Shown here piece after piece: positions 25,230 through 37,563 of a DNA stretch of 64,000 bases. Source of the DNA: Nautilus pompilius (taxonomy: Eukaryota > Mollusca > Cephalopoda > Nautilida > Nautilidae); contig JACATO010000317.1 of NCBI GenBank assembly GCA_018389105.1, positions 3,381,001 through 3,445,000 on the forward strand, written 5' to 3'. The stretch's first letter is position 1; each line of letters opens with the position of its first letter. Under the pieces are notes generated by a model. The model did no database searches and was not told where the DNA came from. It worked only from the letters and a program-made list of their open reading frames with translations. The translations under genes were made by a program, and so were the position numbers.

Positions 25230-25290
25230 CCTTTTTTTTTTTTTTCCTTCTTTTTCTTTTTTTTTTTTTTTTTTTTTTTTCCTTCCCCTC
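25230..25290 (+). repeat. Poly-pyrimidine tract upstream of the JmjC gene
   Basis: Almost unbroken T/C for about 60 bp, mostly T with CCTTC interruptions. Confidence 0.9.
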
Positions 25291-25319
25291 AACCAATAAA
25301 ATTAATTTACATTCTTCTG

Positions 25320-25608
25320 AGTTAACTCGGGGCTCGTCAGTCACGTGATGCTATACCGGCGTCCTTTGCGGCCTGCGAACGCAGCGGCGCAACAGACGCT
25401 GCTGCGAGTGGATTCTACGCGTTACCCGACTCGGGCGCTTGCCGCTCTGCAATAGCACCCGGCCGCTTGGTTTCGGTGATCGACTTTGGGAATTGAAGAC
25501 CTTGTTTGATTCGTAGCGGCGGGAAACTCTGGCTTCGAGGGTGGCCTCTTACGTCCGCTGAGAGGAGAACAACGATCACCCCACCCCACCCCACCCCCGG
25601 TTGTTGTT
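25320..25608 (+). promoter_or_regulatory. CpG-rich promoter and 5' UTR region of the JmjC gene
   Basis: GC content and CpG frequency rise sharply here compared with the AT-rich surroundings: CGG, GCG, CGC and CGTC are frequent from 25327 to about 25760. The island ends inside the first coding exon. A CACGTG palindrome lies at its start. The divergent minus-strand gene begins about 2 kb away, so a shared bidirectional promoter is possible. Confidence 0.6.
25340..25349 (+). promoter_or_regulatory. E-box GTCACGTGAT
   Basis: GTCACGTGAT is the CLEAR/USF-type E-box (a CACGTG palindrome with T/A-flanked GT...AT). It lies 260 bp before the JmjC start codon at the edge of the CpG island. In other animals this sequence is bound by MiT/TFE and USF factors; whether it is used here is unknown. 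Confidence 0.45.
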
Positions 25609-25886
25609 ATGGCGAGGAAGGAACGCGTGTTGTTGTCCGTGTTTCTCCTAGTCGCTGGACTGTGGCCAACGAGCCGGATGGTGGACCCGCAGGGCAGAAC
25701 TGGCCGCATGACGCCTCTGGGACGCCACCAGCCGCCGAGTGAAGGCGTGACGTCCACCGGCAACTTTCCCAAACCGCTTGTGTTCTACAACCATTTCGTT
25801 CACCCAGGCACCCCTCTGCTGATGAGGAATGTTCTGCAGAATGTATCCTTTGCAGCCTTTGAGAAATGGACCGATGACTATCTCAG
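25609..25886 (+). CDS. JmjC gene exon 1 (signal peptide)
   Basis: Encodes the start codon, the hydrophobic signal segment and a NFPKPLVFYNHFVHPGTPLL region that begins the cupin_8 fold. The donor is CTCAG/GTGAGC, phase 2. Confidence 0.88.
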
Positions 25887-28800
25887 GTGAGCACTGTCAC
25901 CACGAAGCGAGCTTCTCAATAACGTAAATACGAAAGATACCTGGTTAAGCCGCGAAGCAGAGGTGGTTGCAAATGCAAGCGTGGAAGGGTTAATGCTTCC
26001 CCCAAAAAACCTGAGTATGGTGTCAACAACCAAGAAGAATCAGTAGATTTTGTGTGTGTGTATTAAGCCTATTTTAGTTACCAAAATAAATGTCTGTAAA
26101 CATGGTATATTATATAAGTGGTGGCCTGGAACTAACAACAAATTAGATGACATTAGTTTTGCTGGCTTGAAGTACATCTTGCATGATAAATTGACGGTTG
26201 AAATGCACCAGTGTTTGTTAGCTGAAATAAGTTAACTAACAGAATTACTCTAATCTGTGTGGGGCAGTAAATAAAGCCAGGGGGGAAGGGTTACAGAGTC
26301 TTATCCATTTTATTACTCGCTCCAAGTCATTTCAGGTATTTACAGTTTAATTTTAGTTTGGAAGAGGAGCAGAGTATTGTCTGGTAAATGGTAAGATTTA
26401 CTGTCTCTGATTTCAGTTTGAAGTATGCAAGGTTGAAAGTGAGAGTGGAACAAGGAAAGAAGGAATCTCGATCAAAGAAATCCAAATATATGTCCTTGAA
26501 GAGCTTTCTAGACAGTTACAAGAAGGAAGACATTTATCTCGTTCAGAGTATCCCAGAAAAGATGAAAGGTAGAGTATAAGATAGCTTGATTTTAATGACT
26601 TGTCATTTTTTTAAACTAAGAGCATACTTTTCTTATAAATTATTTCCTATTGCTATCATTAAGTAATCCTGATGGCAAGGCAATTACTCCTGAATTCTTA
26701 TCTTTAATTATAAGATGGGTAGAAGAGTCTGAACAATATCTTCATTTTCTTTTGTTTTTTAAATATTATTAACAACAAATATATGCAAACATTTTGTATT
26801 GAAATGTATCCAAAATTATCTCCAGATGCACTTCATAAATTTGCAGAAGTTTACAGGCTCAAATGGTATTCTTTATAAGCCTTAATGGCTTTCTGCTAAA
26901 GTAAACAAATATTTCTTTAGATGATTGCTACTTATTTCTACTAATAGTTGTTTTTTTTCAATATTTGATTAAGGATGCACTTCTATAATGATATTTCTTA
27001 AGAGTTTGCTCATGCAAGTTTTGCCTTATACCAAAAATCTAAATTAACTAGTTAAAATAAGAAAAAGTTTGAAATTAATTTTGTTGAAATAAAAAAGAAA
27101 ATAAATTTGTAGGTTTGTTTTGTTTTTTTTCTCTCATTTTTGTATAAAATACCCTTGAAATGAGCAAATGTTATTAATGAGTATTACAGGACCACTTATT
27201 ATTAAGGTTGTTTTGTATTTGTTAAGCAATAGCTTTGCAATAATAGAGCCACTCTATAATGAATTCCCCCCCCCTTTTTTTTAATCTGATGGCGAAATTA
27301 ATCATTACTAAAATAATTCTAGCAACTTTTTAGAATAAGTGTACTGATAGTAAACATTAATTATTTAAAAAACCAAGCCTATAATCTGTTTAGCTTATGT
27401 GGCTTGTCTGACATCTGGAAACTTCAATTTAATGCTGGAAATTGTGAAATCTTATATAAGTGATTTTAAAATAATAAGACTGAATATGAGATATATGATG
27501 ACAACAAAAAAGTGGTCTAGTCAAGGACCTAGGAGTAGATTTCTGAGTAATTTGAAATTCAGTAAGTGTATAAGTAAAGCAAACAAAGTATTGGATATTA
27601 TAAGGAAGACATTTGATTACATGGACAAGGATGCATGGTTTATTCTCTACAGGGCACTAATTAGATCAAGACTGGAGTATACAACTTTTGTGTAGTCATT
27701 ATACAAGAAAAAATATGAGAGCAGTCGAAAAAAGTTCAAAACAACTGCTAAATTACTAAAAGATTTAGAAGATCTGCTTTATACTAAATGACTTGTTCAT
27801 CTTGGTTTACCAATATTGGAATATTGTAGGTGCAAGAATGACATGACTCAGGTGTACAAGATAGTCCGTAAAATTAACAAGATAGATTACAATAAGATTC
27901 TCACATTTAACAAAAGTATTGCCAAAGAGCACAAGTTCAAGATCAAGAAGTAGTGCAAAACAGTGCAGATGCAGAATGTTTTTGATGTGGATAGTGGATG
28001 TGTGGACTAGTCTTGAATTGTCATTGCTGAAAGTTTGAACACTTAAGTTTTCCCTAAACCAAATAAACTGGGACACCACCAAATTTTCTTATTGTTGTTA
28101 AGTCATGAGGACTCTAAAGAAGTTTTGGAACTTAATCCTGACCCACAGATCCAAATAAAAAATAAAATAATGTAATATCACAAATTAAATTTAAAATTAA
28201 TTTAAGATATACTTAGAACACAGAGATCATGAAAGGTGGAAGGAGTTCATCGGATCTGGGAATTTACCCTGGCATAAAAACAATTGAAGATAACGATGGC
28301 ATGCTTTCTCAGTAAATTCGGTTCATTTGCAGAGTATGTGACTATACACACACATGCAGAGTCGGGGGCAAATAGTCAAAGGTGTCAACAGCGTGGATGG
28401 CCAAATCAAAGCTGTATAAGTGGTAATAAATGACGATGCCCAGTTTCTGCATGTGAAGACATTGGCCCGTGGCTCATTCGGTTAGGTGTTAGGTCCGATG
28501 CCCATTCAGGGTGTCACCTGAATGCACCTGATGAGACCTAAGAGGTCAAAAGGTCTAGTTTACTTGGCATGTTTTCTCAATCAAATAAGTGAAAAATAAA
28601 TTGCTAATAAGTAAAAGTAATAACTTCCCACATCATTGGACATGGCATTTCCCTTATCAATGTCATTGATCTTCCTTTCCAATAAAGTCTATTTGATCTA
28701 TCCTGAAAATCTCTAAATGGAAATTCATGGACTGGATTGACTGGCATGGAAAGAGAAGTCATTTTCGTTATAAGGACCTATTTATTACACGAGTTGCAAA

Positions 28801-31800
28801 AGGAGCAAAAAAAACGACATCAGATGTTATCACTGATGTTGTTGGATCAGGGTTGTCATTAGATTGATAGACCCTGCAAAACAAGAAAAATAGTCTTGAT
28901 TAACTTACTTATTAGTTATACATATATTATGATCAGTAGTTATAGCCAACTTACACCCATTAAATGTCGACAACGATTGCATGATTCTAGTGGGAGCCTT
29001 GGGGTTCATGTTTTCTTGCTAACTCAAGCACATCCGGTTCAATTTTTGTCAAATGCAAACGGAGATCACCTCGATCTATGACGTTCAAACGATTTCGAGA
29101 TTTATCTTGTATTCTTGCAACGCCACTAAAACCTTTTTCAACCAAATAGGAGTTTGGAAAGGGAAGTGCAAAGCGCTTTGCTTCTTCACTCAAAAGGGGG
29201 AAGTGACAACTGGTGTCTTGTTGAATCCAAAACAGTGGTTCACCCATCTTGGTGAAACGTAGCTTCATAGAAGAATCATTTTGTAGCTCCACTACCTCTT
29301 GGAGCGTTACGTCAATATGTTGTGCACTGACTGTGAATGGATCAATCAACCATTCAGGAATTTGCATCTCCACGAGATCTGCAAATCGTGCTTCCATGTC
29401 CTTCTGGAGAGCGCACAGATGATCTGTGTAAACAAGTAGTTCACCATCGCTCACAGAATCTCCCAACATATTCAAACATGGAAATTGAGTGAATTCCTGG
29501 TGGCGAAAGAGGGACAGCTTTGCAATGAAAGAAGTTACTGCAGTCCTGGCTTTTAAAAAGTTCACGTTTTAACCCTGCAGTTGCATAACCAACAAGTTGC
29601 ACTTGTTAAATATATCCGCAAGGTACGCACAGTCCTCCTTAACTTCTCGGGCTTTCATACAAAGAGTCTGACTATATGCTGTAAGAAAGTCGATGATCGA
29701 ATCGAAGAATTCAGAATACTGGTTCTGGCATTTCCCCCTTCGATAGCCACCTTACTTCAGTATGCAGGAGAATATTGGCGAAATCTTTGTCGTTGTCTTT
29801 GCAGAACTGACGAAATCGCTCATTCAGTGAATACCTTTTGATATAGTTGACAGCATCGATCACAACCTGCAACTAGTTGTTGAGAGGTTCACTGAGTTTT
29901 TTTGATGCCAGATGTTGCCTATGGATAATGCAATGAACTGCAAAGACATTGGGGACATCCCGTTTTAATAAGGCAACAAATCCTTGATGCTGACCAGTCA
30001 TTGCACGAGCACCATCTGTGGTGCAGGCGACAATGTGGTTAAGGGGGATTACTTTTTTTTTTCAAAATAGTCTTTGACCTTTTCGAAGATCGTTACACCT
30101 TTTGTATCGGTCGGCAAATCCAATGCAAACGAGTTCTTCTCGCACTTCATTTTTGTCGATGAAGCGCACATAACCCAAAAGGAGAGACTTATTGCCACAG
30201 AGTGTGCTCTCATTGATTTGTAGTGCGAATTGAGTCGATGCCAAAAGGGAGCACAATTTGTCCTCAACATCAGATGCCATCTCATCAATTCATCTTCTGA
30301 CTGAATCATTACTCAGGGGTATGCGTTTGATGGTGGTAGACGGGTCTTGGTGTAGCACTGTTGATAAAACCTCGGCAACTGCGGGAAGCACCAGAGATTC
30401 ACCAACAGAATGGGGTTTCCCACATTTCACTATGATCTTAGAAATGTTGTATGATGCCACAAGTCCATCACTATTTGTAGTTTCCACCTTGGAAAATATT
30501 GTAGATATAGTTCTCTGCTGAGTAAATTTTTCTTTCAGTGCCTGAAAATACGATAAATCTTTGTCTTTTTTGTCACTGTGTCGAAATTCGAGGTGCTTGA
30601 TGAGGCGAGACGGTTTCATGGCTTCATTCGAAAATGTTTCCTTGCAAATTAAACACATAGGCGATTGCTTGTTAGACGGTGAAGGGATGAATCCATATTT
30701 CAGGTAGTCAATGCTGTATTGTCTGCATGTTTTCTTCATTGATAAAGCCATAGTTCTGTCAAAGGTAAATCTACAATGGTTGACAATTAATCATCCAACA
30801 CTTACCAAAATAAACGTCCTCCAGAGAAAATTCCTTACATGAATTGAGTCAGTCATTATTGATAGACTCAAACATAAAAGCCTGCAAGTGCGCTAAAAAT
30901 AATTAGGTCAGTCATTCATGCACACACATGCGTTGTACAAAGGCGCTTATAATGACGACATGAGAAGGAATGCATGTAATGTAGACTGGCCATCATGCGA
31001 CCGTGGTAATGCACTGCAATGTGAAGATTGTGCTTGAATCGTTCCCTACTTTTTGGTGCCCCTTTAGCGCCCCCCCCCCCTCAGCGTCCCCTTTTGGTCA
31101 AACACCCCCCCCCCCAAAACACCCCCTTTTGCTCAAACGCCCCCCCTTGAGAAATGCTGATGTAGATGATTCAATTCTTTAAAAATAAAGGTGATTTTGT
31201 TGTTTTATAATAGCTATCTCCCTTGGAGCATGGGTCACTGGACACTTCATACAGAGAATTATTTTTTTTTACTACTATCACACTGGTAAAGAGATGATTG
31301 TTGGCAGGACATTGAAGAAATCCAGTAATATTTTAAATATTTATGTGCACTGATGCAGGGATAAGTGTTTTCAATGACATATCACCACTAACAGGCCCGA
31401 TGAAAAGTTATTACAATAACACCCAGAACCTGAACAACACACTGAACTAGCTATTGGCTGCACTAACATCCAATATAGTCATTTATATACAAATGCGGAA
31501 AAATGGTTTCCTCTATTTAAGATTTAAATATTCAGTATTTAAGAAACCCTAAAATATTTATTAGTAAACTGAGTTATTTTAAAAAAATAACAACTTTAGC
31601 ATTTAATTACTGGTGGCAATTAAACTTGCCCAGCAGCTTTCACCTTTATTGAAAGGCATCTGTATTAACTGAACCACTTTACAAAACATACTAATTTATT
31701 GCAAATAATTCTGATTGGTATGTATCATTAAATAAACTATTTAATTAAACATTTAATTGGTAATTTCATAATAATAAATATAAGTCTAGAACTAAAGTAC

Positions 31801-34800
31801 ATTTTTCTTTTTTAAAATCTCTCAGATCTGATATAGTTATCCACTTAGAGGTGAATTTGTAAGTAGAAATCTAGGTTTATAGAGGAAACAAGTGAGAACG
31901 AGTAATTCTGCTGTTTATTTCATTCAAGCATTAAATGATGAGGCTTATGTAATTGCTTGTGTGTAACTTTTCACTTGTCTAATTTTACAAATTCACATGT
32001 GGTAGAATTGAGGATGTCACTAGTACATATATTGCTTTAGAGCATCTTTAATGTGCAGAATAACAGCTGGCAAGTTTTTTAAAAAGAAACATTAAGAAAT
32101 TGGGTGAAATGTGTTGTAAAAATTGTTCTTAAGTTAGCTAGGGTCTTGTTTGTACTCTGGGTTGATATATCTCAGGTGTCTTGCCTTAACCATCACCACA
32201 AAGGTAATTTTGTTTTCAGATGAAGTGATTTTACCACAATCCTTACAGTGCACTGAATTTGAGAAGGCTTTTCGTGATGCTGTTGTTTGGCTGAGTGATG
32301 GTGGAACCAGGTCTGTTTTACACTATGATGGAATGGACAATCTTAATTGCATGCTAGCTGGAAAGAAAGAAGTAATTTTGATCGACAAGGTATATCATGG
32401 CATCTATGTAGATTTATGGAAATCCATGCAGCACTGAAACAGGATACTAAAAACTAATTGTAAAGAAATGGGAGAAAAACTTGAATTGATAATTTTTATG
32501 CAAGAGGAAAATATTACATGACATAGCCCACGTTTGTATGTAGTAAAGCACAGGTTTCAGAATAATTACAACTGAATTTGACATTGATTGCCGGTGTTTT
32601 CTGCTGTAGCAAGTTGTACTAGTTAGAAGAAATATGAATTTTAAAAAAAAATTATTCCACTGTTTAAAACCTCACCATGAACATTCCTTTTGATTTAAAA
32701 TTTTTGCAGTGATGAGAGCTGTTTATTGATCTGGTATCATCATAAAACATTGCTCTTGGATGTTGACCAGCATGTGACAACAGTGTTTGATCTTCTCTCT
32801 GAGCAAGGATTAGTCTTGAGATAAGAGTGGATTAGTGGAAAGTTGTAGTATTGGAGAGTTAAAATGTTGTTTTCAGTCATCCTGCACCATTTTACTGCAA
32901 CAACAAACAACATCGGAACCTCCCTAAACATTACCTAAAATGACTCCCAATGTTAAAGAAAATAAATTTTTAAAATCTTTTTTTTTTTTTTTTTTGCTAT
33001 GGAATTTAGTATAGCTAATTTCCAAGTGAAAATGAGAGAGAAAGTTTTAGCTGTTTGTAGTATGGATACAAATTTGTCAACTTTACTTCAGTTATATTTG
33101 CATTCAGTATAAGTATTTGCTCAAATGCAATGAGATTTAGTTTTAAAAAATTGGATTAAATTCTATGTTCATTATGATAAGCTGAAATAAACCATAAAAA
33201 GTTTTCACGTTTAAAATTTTTTAAAATTCTACCTCTATATACATTAGTCATAAGCATATCTTGAAGTAAAGTTTGTTTCATACCCATCTTTTAGAAACAC
33301 AAACATCTTGTGGAAGCTGATGGATTTCTACAGGAAGGAACATACAGTACAGTTGATGTTGATGCTGTTGACTTTGATAGATTTCCAAAACTGATCAAAG
33401 CACCATGGATGCATACATGGCTACAGAAGGGTGACTGCATATACATCCCATACAGGTAATATTTGGTAAACTCTTTTCTATTTTCTTTTCTCAAATGGAC
33501 AGTAGGCCTTATTCATTTTTCTGTATGAAATTGTTCATGCCAGCCATTTCACTCTAACATGCATACAAAAGCAAATGACATTTTTTAAATTTGGGTTATC
33601 TCCCTTTAAGTACAGAAGTTTAGTCCACAAAATAATTTGTTTTTGTAGTACATAATTTTGTTCTGAAGACGATGATGATTCATTTGATGTATTGAGATAA
33701 AGATAAATAAAAATCATTGATGTGAAGTTATGACTCAGTTTTAATTGCTTTTCATGAGGACCAGTAAATTTAACCATCTATATACACAAGGCTATTGCCA
33801 TTCATAATAAATATGATTGATTTAATTGATTTTCAGGTAGTGCACACATTATATTTTCTATAAATTCATAGTTTTGGTTCTCTTTATCAGGTGGTATCAT
33901 CACTTGAGAGCAACTAATGACAGAAACTTAGCCATTAACTTTTGGTTCAGTCATCTGTGGTGGTTGAATCAGACAGCTTGTCAGACAACAAGGGAAATGC
34001 CAGAAGTCAAATTACTTAGCCAGGTGACAATGCTTTCACAAAATGAAGAAGTCAGGTGAGTATCATAGTTTCTTGTAATTGAATATTAATTTATTATGCT
34101 TAGCTAAACCAAGTGATTGTTACCAAGTTTATAAATTCATAATCTATAATGCATGAGTATATAAGAATTGAAAAATATCATTGATAGTTTATGGTGTACA
34201 CACAGCAAAACATTTGCACAAAAAAGATGCATAGAAATAGTGAGAATTTTGTTTAGTATCTAAATACATTGTGTCAGTTGATTCACAATAAAAACTAATT
34301 TAGAAGGAGAACTCTCAAGAGCAGAGATTGATATTGGTGCTGTTACTGTAGTAGCTTTTTTATGGCTTTTATCACCATCTAAAATGATGATTTTTGTTCA
34401 GGATAGTCTGTTTCAGATTACTGCCTGAGTGTTGGGGCCATCACCTTAAAGTTAGACAAACAAACAGCTTTTATCAAGACTAGCTTAAAAACCACTAACA
34501 AAGTCTGTTTTAGGTGGTAGCAACAACTCTCAGAAATCCAACAGTCAGGCAAAAAATGATGTTCACAATGTGGACGTTGTTTCTTAGATTACTTGTGTTC
34601 CTGATCAGAACTTGTACTGCAAGTTTATTTTAATTTGTGTTGCATTATCTCCCTGACTTGACCTAGTATTTTACAAAATGAAAAATGTTCTGTTGTTCAA
34701 TTACATTATAAATGATAAATACTTGTGAAGTTTTTACTATCTTCTTGCATGAATTTGTGTAGAGGAAGCTCTTGCATTTTAACAGAAAATGATTATTCCA

Positions 34801-35915
34801 ACTTCATTTAATATCTGTTTTAAAATTTAAAACAAAATAAAACATCACAACAGTTTTTTGTTGAGAATGGGAGGAAGTTAAAACAATAAATTTTGTTTAG
34901 CTACTTTGGCAATGGTATTTTTATAGTTCTATATATACATTGTAAATCTATTCTGAATAAAAATACAAGAACAAGCTATAATATATGTTAGTTGAATTAG
35001 TGATATTACATTCAGTATAAAAAGATAGATGTTTGTTTTTTTTTTTAAAATGTCAAAGTGAAACTTGGTTAAGTCTGAAAACAATGCATTTGTATATAGT
35101 ATCAAAGATTTTTTTTTTCAGATCCAAATTTTTGGCAGCTTTTGCAGATAAAAAAGAAGTGGTAAAGGCCGAGTTTTTAAAAGAGCTTGATTTCTTGAGT
35201 AACAAAGAGAGAGAAGAGGTGAATATAATTCAACATTTAAAACCATCTGGCCACATTTTCTTGAGAAAAAATTTCAAATTTTTTTATTTGTTGTGTTTGG
35301 CCACATTGTCTATAATAAATTATTAGCTTTGATCATAAAGTATAACACAAAGATAATGCAAGAGGAAATCTTTAACAGTTTATATGCCATCTAATACAAG
35401 TTCCTATCTCTCAGTAGTTCTGAAATAACCTATCGATATATTTTTTTAAAAAATGGAGAGATTACTAGAGAAGTAGTATATGGCAAATTCATAGCAAAAT
35501 GTCAATGAGCACTTGGATACTTTTTCTGAGTGGTGTTATAACCATTTTTTAAAATTATTGGCATCAAGAAATGTTGTATGTTGTGCAAACACACATGATG
35601 TGTATCAAAGACATGTGCATGTTGATAGTACTATTTAAATTTTAAAAATGGGTAGAATATTTGAAAATTTAATTTAATTTTTCATTTTCTTTTTCTTTTT
35701 TAAAGATTTTTAAATTAGCAGATAGAAATGCCAATGAGGTGTTGACATGGCAAGAACTTTATTCTTTTGATATTGAGAAGTTAATGTGGGCCAGGCAGAC
35801 AAGTGGCATCATTAAAGACTGGCCTGCTTCGCAGGTGGATAAGGAGAAAAACAGAAACTTTGAGGAAAAAGCAGAAAAAATATCAACAGGAAGTAACAAA
35901 AAAACAGAATTATGA
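25609..35915 (+). CDS. ER-lumenal JmjC (cupin-8) 2-oxoglutarate oxygenase with EF-hand-like loop, 7 exons
   Basis: Exons are 25609-25886, 26417-26568, 32220-32389, 33295-33455, 33891-34055, 35122-35218 and 35706-35915, joined at GT-AG introns with matching phases (2, 1, 0, 2, 2, 0) to give 410 residues. Residues 1-24 form a signal peptide (RVLLSVFLLVAGLW core). The cupin fold carries the iron triad H178-x-D180 (in VLHYDGMDN) and H257 (in PYRWYHHL), with K192/K193 placed to bind 2-oxoglutarate, so the active site looks intact. Residues 347-358 (DRNANEVLTWQE) have the spacing of an EF-hand calcium loop, with Asp, Asn and Asn at positions 1, 3 and 5 and Glu at 12. The chain ends KTEL, a KDEL-type ER retrieval signal. 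This makes it a soluble ER hydroxylase; whether it hydroxylates Lys, Asn or another residue cannot be told from sequence. JMJD8 is the known ER-lumenal JmjC protein in vertebrates, but is shorter. The start codon was chosen because the signal peptide follows it directly and it lies in the CpG island. Confidence 0.88.
26569..27520 (+). other. Intron 2 of the JmjC gene, first part
   Basis: AT-rich DNA with nothing recognised before the LINE scrap. Confidence 0.5.
27530..27955 (+). mobile_element. LINE (non-LTR retrotransposon) 3' remnant
   Basis: The plus strand reads SKANKVLDIIRKTFDYMDKD, then LYRALIRSRLEYTTFV. After a stop come frames with KLLKDLEDLLYTK, LGLPILEYCRCKNDMTQVYK and IVRKINKID. 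The order A-N-K-V-L-x-x-I-R-K-x-F, then R-x-x-L-E-Y, then L-G-L-P-x-L-E-Y-R-R is the standard end of Jockey/CR1-type reverse transcriptase ORFs. It has stops and is cut off upstream. Confidence 0.75.
28455..28590 (+). repeat. tRNA-like SINE fragment
   Basis: GCCCGTGGCTCATTCGGTTA at about 28465 resembles a tRNA acceptor plus D-arm with an A box (one mismatch). GGTCCGATGCC follows at 28492 and resembles a B box, but only 22 bp after the A box, where a real tRNA has about 44. A short hairpin (ATTCAGG/CCTGAAT) comes next. The boxes are suggestive but the spacing is wrong. Confidence 0.3.
28987..30751 (-). mobile_element. Decayed hAT transposon, ZBED5/SCAND3-like transposase
   Basis: On the minus strand the first block (30751-30290) starts MALSMKKTCRQYSIDYLKYG and has a BED-type finger (CLICKETFSNEAMKPSRL...H...H). 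After a frameshift comes FALQINESTLCGNKSLLLGY, in which the usual catalytic Asp before E-S is Asn. Further on is an HIVACTTDGARAMTG block with the second Asp intact. The final block (29565-28987) ends with FPNSYLVEKGFSGVARI, the hAT dimerisation region, before a stop. Several frameshifts make it non-functional. It lies antisense in intron 2 of the JmjC gene. A C-rich segment and a possible end, TTGAGAAATGCTG, lie at 31147-31159. Confidence 0.85.
31055..31150 (+). repeat. C-homopolymer-rich segment at the 5' end of the hAT element
   Basis: Three runs of 9 to 10 C are separated by TCAGCGTCCCCTTTTGGTCA-like spacers. The spacers GGTCAAACACC and GCTCAAACGCC are near-repeats. The segment likely belongs to the terminal part of the ZBED5-like hAT. 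Confidence 0.6.
31170..32219 (+). other. Intron 2 of the JmjC gene, last part
   Basis: Apart from the acceptor TAATTTTGTTTTCAG at its end, nothing is recognised. Confidence 0.5.
32390..33294 (+). other. Intron 3 of the JmjC gene
   Basis: AT-rich, nothing recognised; a T18 run lies near 32980. Confidence 0.6.
33456..33890 (+). other. Intron 4 of the JmjC gene
   Basis: Nothing recognised; ends in GGTTCTCTTTATCAG. Confidence 0.6.
34056..35121 (+). other. Intron 5 of the JmjC gene
   Basis: AT-rich, no repeat family recognised; ends in a T-rich run and CAG. Confidence 0.6.
35219..35705 (+). other. Intron 6 of the JmjC gene
   Basis: AT-rich, nothing recognised; the acceptor is TTTCTTTTTCTTTTTTAAAG. 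Confidence 0.6.
35706..35915 (+). CDS. JmjC gene last exon (EF-hand-like loop and KTEL tail)
   Basis: Begins after TTTCTTTTTTAAAG. It carries the EF-hand-like loop, a Lys/Glu-rich tail and the terminal KTEL before TGA. Confidence 0.88.
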   Translation: MFKLADRNANEVLTWQELYSFDIEKLMWARQTSGIIKDWPASQVDKEKNRNFEEKAEKISTGSNKKTEL

Positions 35916-37530
35916 AAAACTATTGATATACTGTTCATTTTCATCTTGATTTGGAAGAAAGAAGCAAGCATTATATTTAAATAATCTTGAGGTTTACCAT
36001 GAAGGGTGAGCATTGAAGTATTAAGTTATGTTCTTAACCATTAGCAGGTAGGACATCTAGCATGAAAATGCAGATACAAAAACTTTTTTAAATTTATGAG
36101 AAAAATGTTATAACAGATTCTGAGAGATAGTTTCATTCATACTTCAAAAGGTGAAGACTGTTGTTTTTTCAAGTTGAATGCTAATTATGGCTAAATTTTG
36201 TGTTGTAAAAAAGCAATTTTAGTCATCAGCTATTCCTTATCAATTCTCTGAATACTTCATACCCAGCATTTAGATCCATTTCCTGCACTTAGCCATTGTC
36301 AGTCCAATTAGCTTAAGTATGGTCTACTCTATAAAAGAGAAAACTTGCAAACATTAAAAATATCGCAATTGTTTGATGTATACTATATCTGTGGTTGTCA
36401 CTAACTCATGGAGTTTATTTCGTAGTAAGCTTCTAAAATACTCAACTTCCTCAAGGAATTCAGGAATAATGGACCAAAATTTATGGTTACTAAGTTGCAC
36501 AGACCCCCAATCATGAAGATAAGAATAGTGATTGACAGTCATACACATAGGCCAATACAGGTTTCTATGATCCAATTACATTTCAAAAGTTGATATTGTT
36601 TTGCTTCTTTTAATTTACTTTTTAAATCATAGCAAGAGAAGTTCATATCCTGATGCCATAAAAAACATTTGAAGTGTGCATGTGCATCATTAAATGTCAT
36701 ATTCAAAGAGCTATACTTATACCCAAATGTGTTGCAGGATTTCCAATCTTGTAAGAACTCATTCCACACTAATATCAAGAAGTACCTTTCTATCTAAATA
36801 AAAATATGTAATAATCTTAGGAATTTCTCTAATTTTGCAGAAATGCTCTGATGTTTATATTTTCCTATCATAACGAAATAGGGTAGTGATTCTTTGATAA
36901 TCCCTGCATAACAAGTCGTAATGACATTTTTTTATCATTTGCCAAAAAAGATGGAATCATCAATATAGGTCTTAGTTACATGAGCCCTCTGTTGTAACTG
37001 GCTATAAAGTAGTGTGGCATGGACCAACTAATCTGGTAAACTACCCTTTCCAATAAATATTCCTGAACTGTCTGGCATGGACTAATATCACTACACTGGT
37101 TAAACAATGCACACAATTCTTAACTCCTAACTCCTACTGCTTCCATTATAAAATCCCTAAATAGAATATTTTCATTAAACATTGATAAGTATAAAGATAA
37201 ATCATTTTTATTTTATCAGATAAGTGTACTGAAATGATTTTATCTGTCATGGGAACTATTACTTCTTGGTAACATTCTTTGATTCCAACATTTTAACTTC
37301 ATTCACTAGTATAACACTTAAATGAACTACTACATACTTGTAAATGGTCTAATATTAGCCAATGAAATTGTTACTTAGTTTTGCTTTCTCTTTTGACTTA
37401 TATTTTGTCAATATGTAGCTATCTTTTCTGTGCTGGTGATTAGTTATTTATAAAGTATCTAATCTATTAATAGCAATATCACTAGCCTTGCTAGCATGCA
37501 CACACTTTAGGTCCTACTTCTTGACCCCTC

Positions 37531-37563
<33 letters not shown>

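Larger units (their letters stand above)
23651..25319. other. Intergenic region between divergent THAP/zinc-finger and JmjC genes
   Basis: Nothing coding is recognised. Untranslated first exons of the minus-strand gene may lie here. Features are AT-rich DNA up to about 24.7 kb, a (GTCT)n run near 24612, and a long pyrimidine tract at 25230-25290. Just before that is a low-complexity CCCC/TCCTCC segment whose open frames are not genes. Confidence 0.5.

Noticed and set aside
24965-25325. Overlapping Pro/Phe-rich open frames up to 114 residues
   Set aside because: They arise from the C-rich and T-rich tracts upstream of the JmjC gene and have no domain.
25422-25772. 116-residue minus-strand open frame
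   Set aside because: It lies in the CpG island opposite JmjC exon 1. GC-rich DNA opens antisense frames, and the sense strand has a signal peptide and splice site.
28465-28505. Functional tRNA gene
   Set aside because: A-box-like and B-box-like strings are only 22 bp apart and no cloverleaf can be drawn. Kept only as a weak SINE-like scrap.
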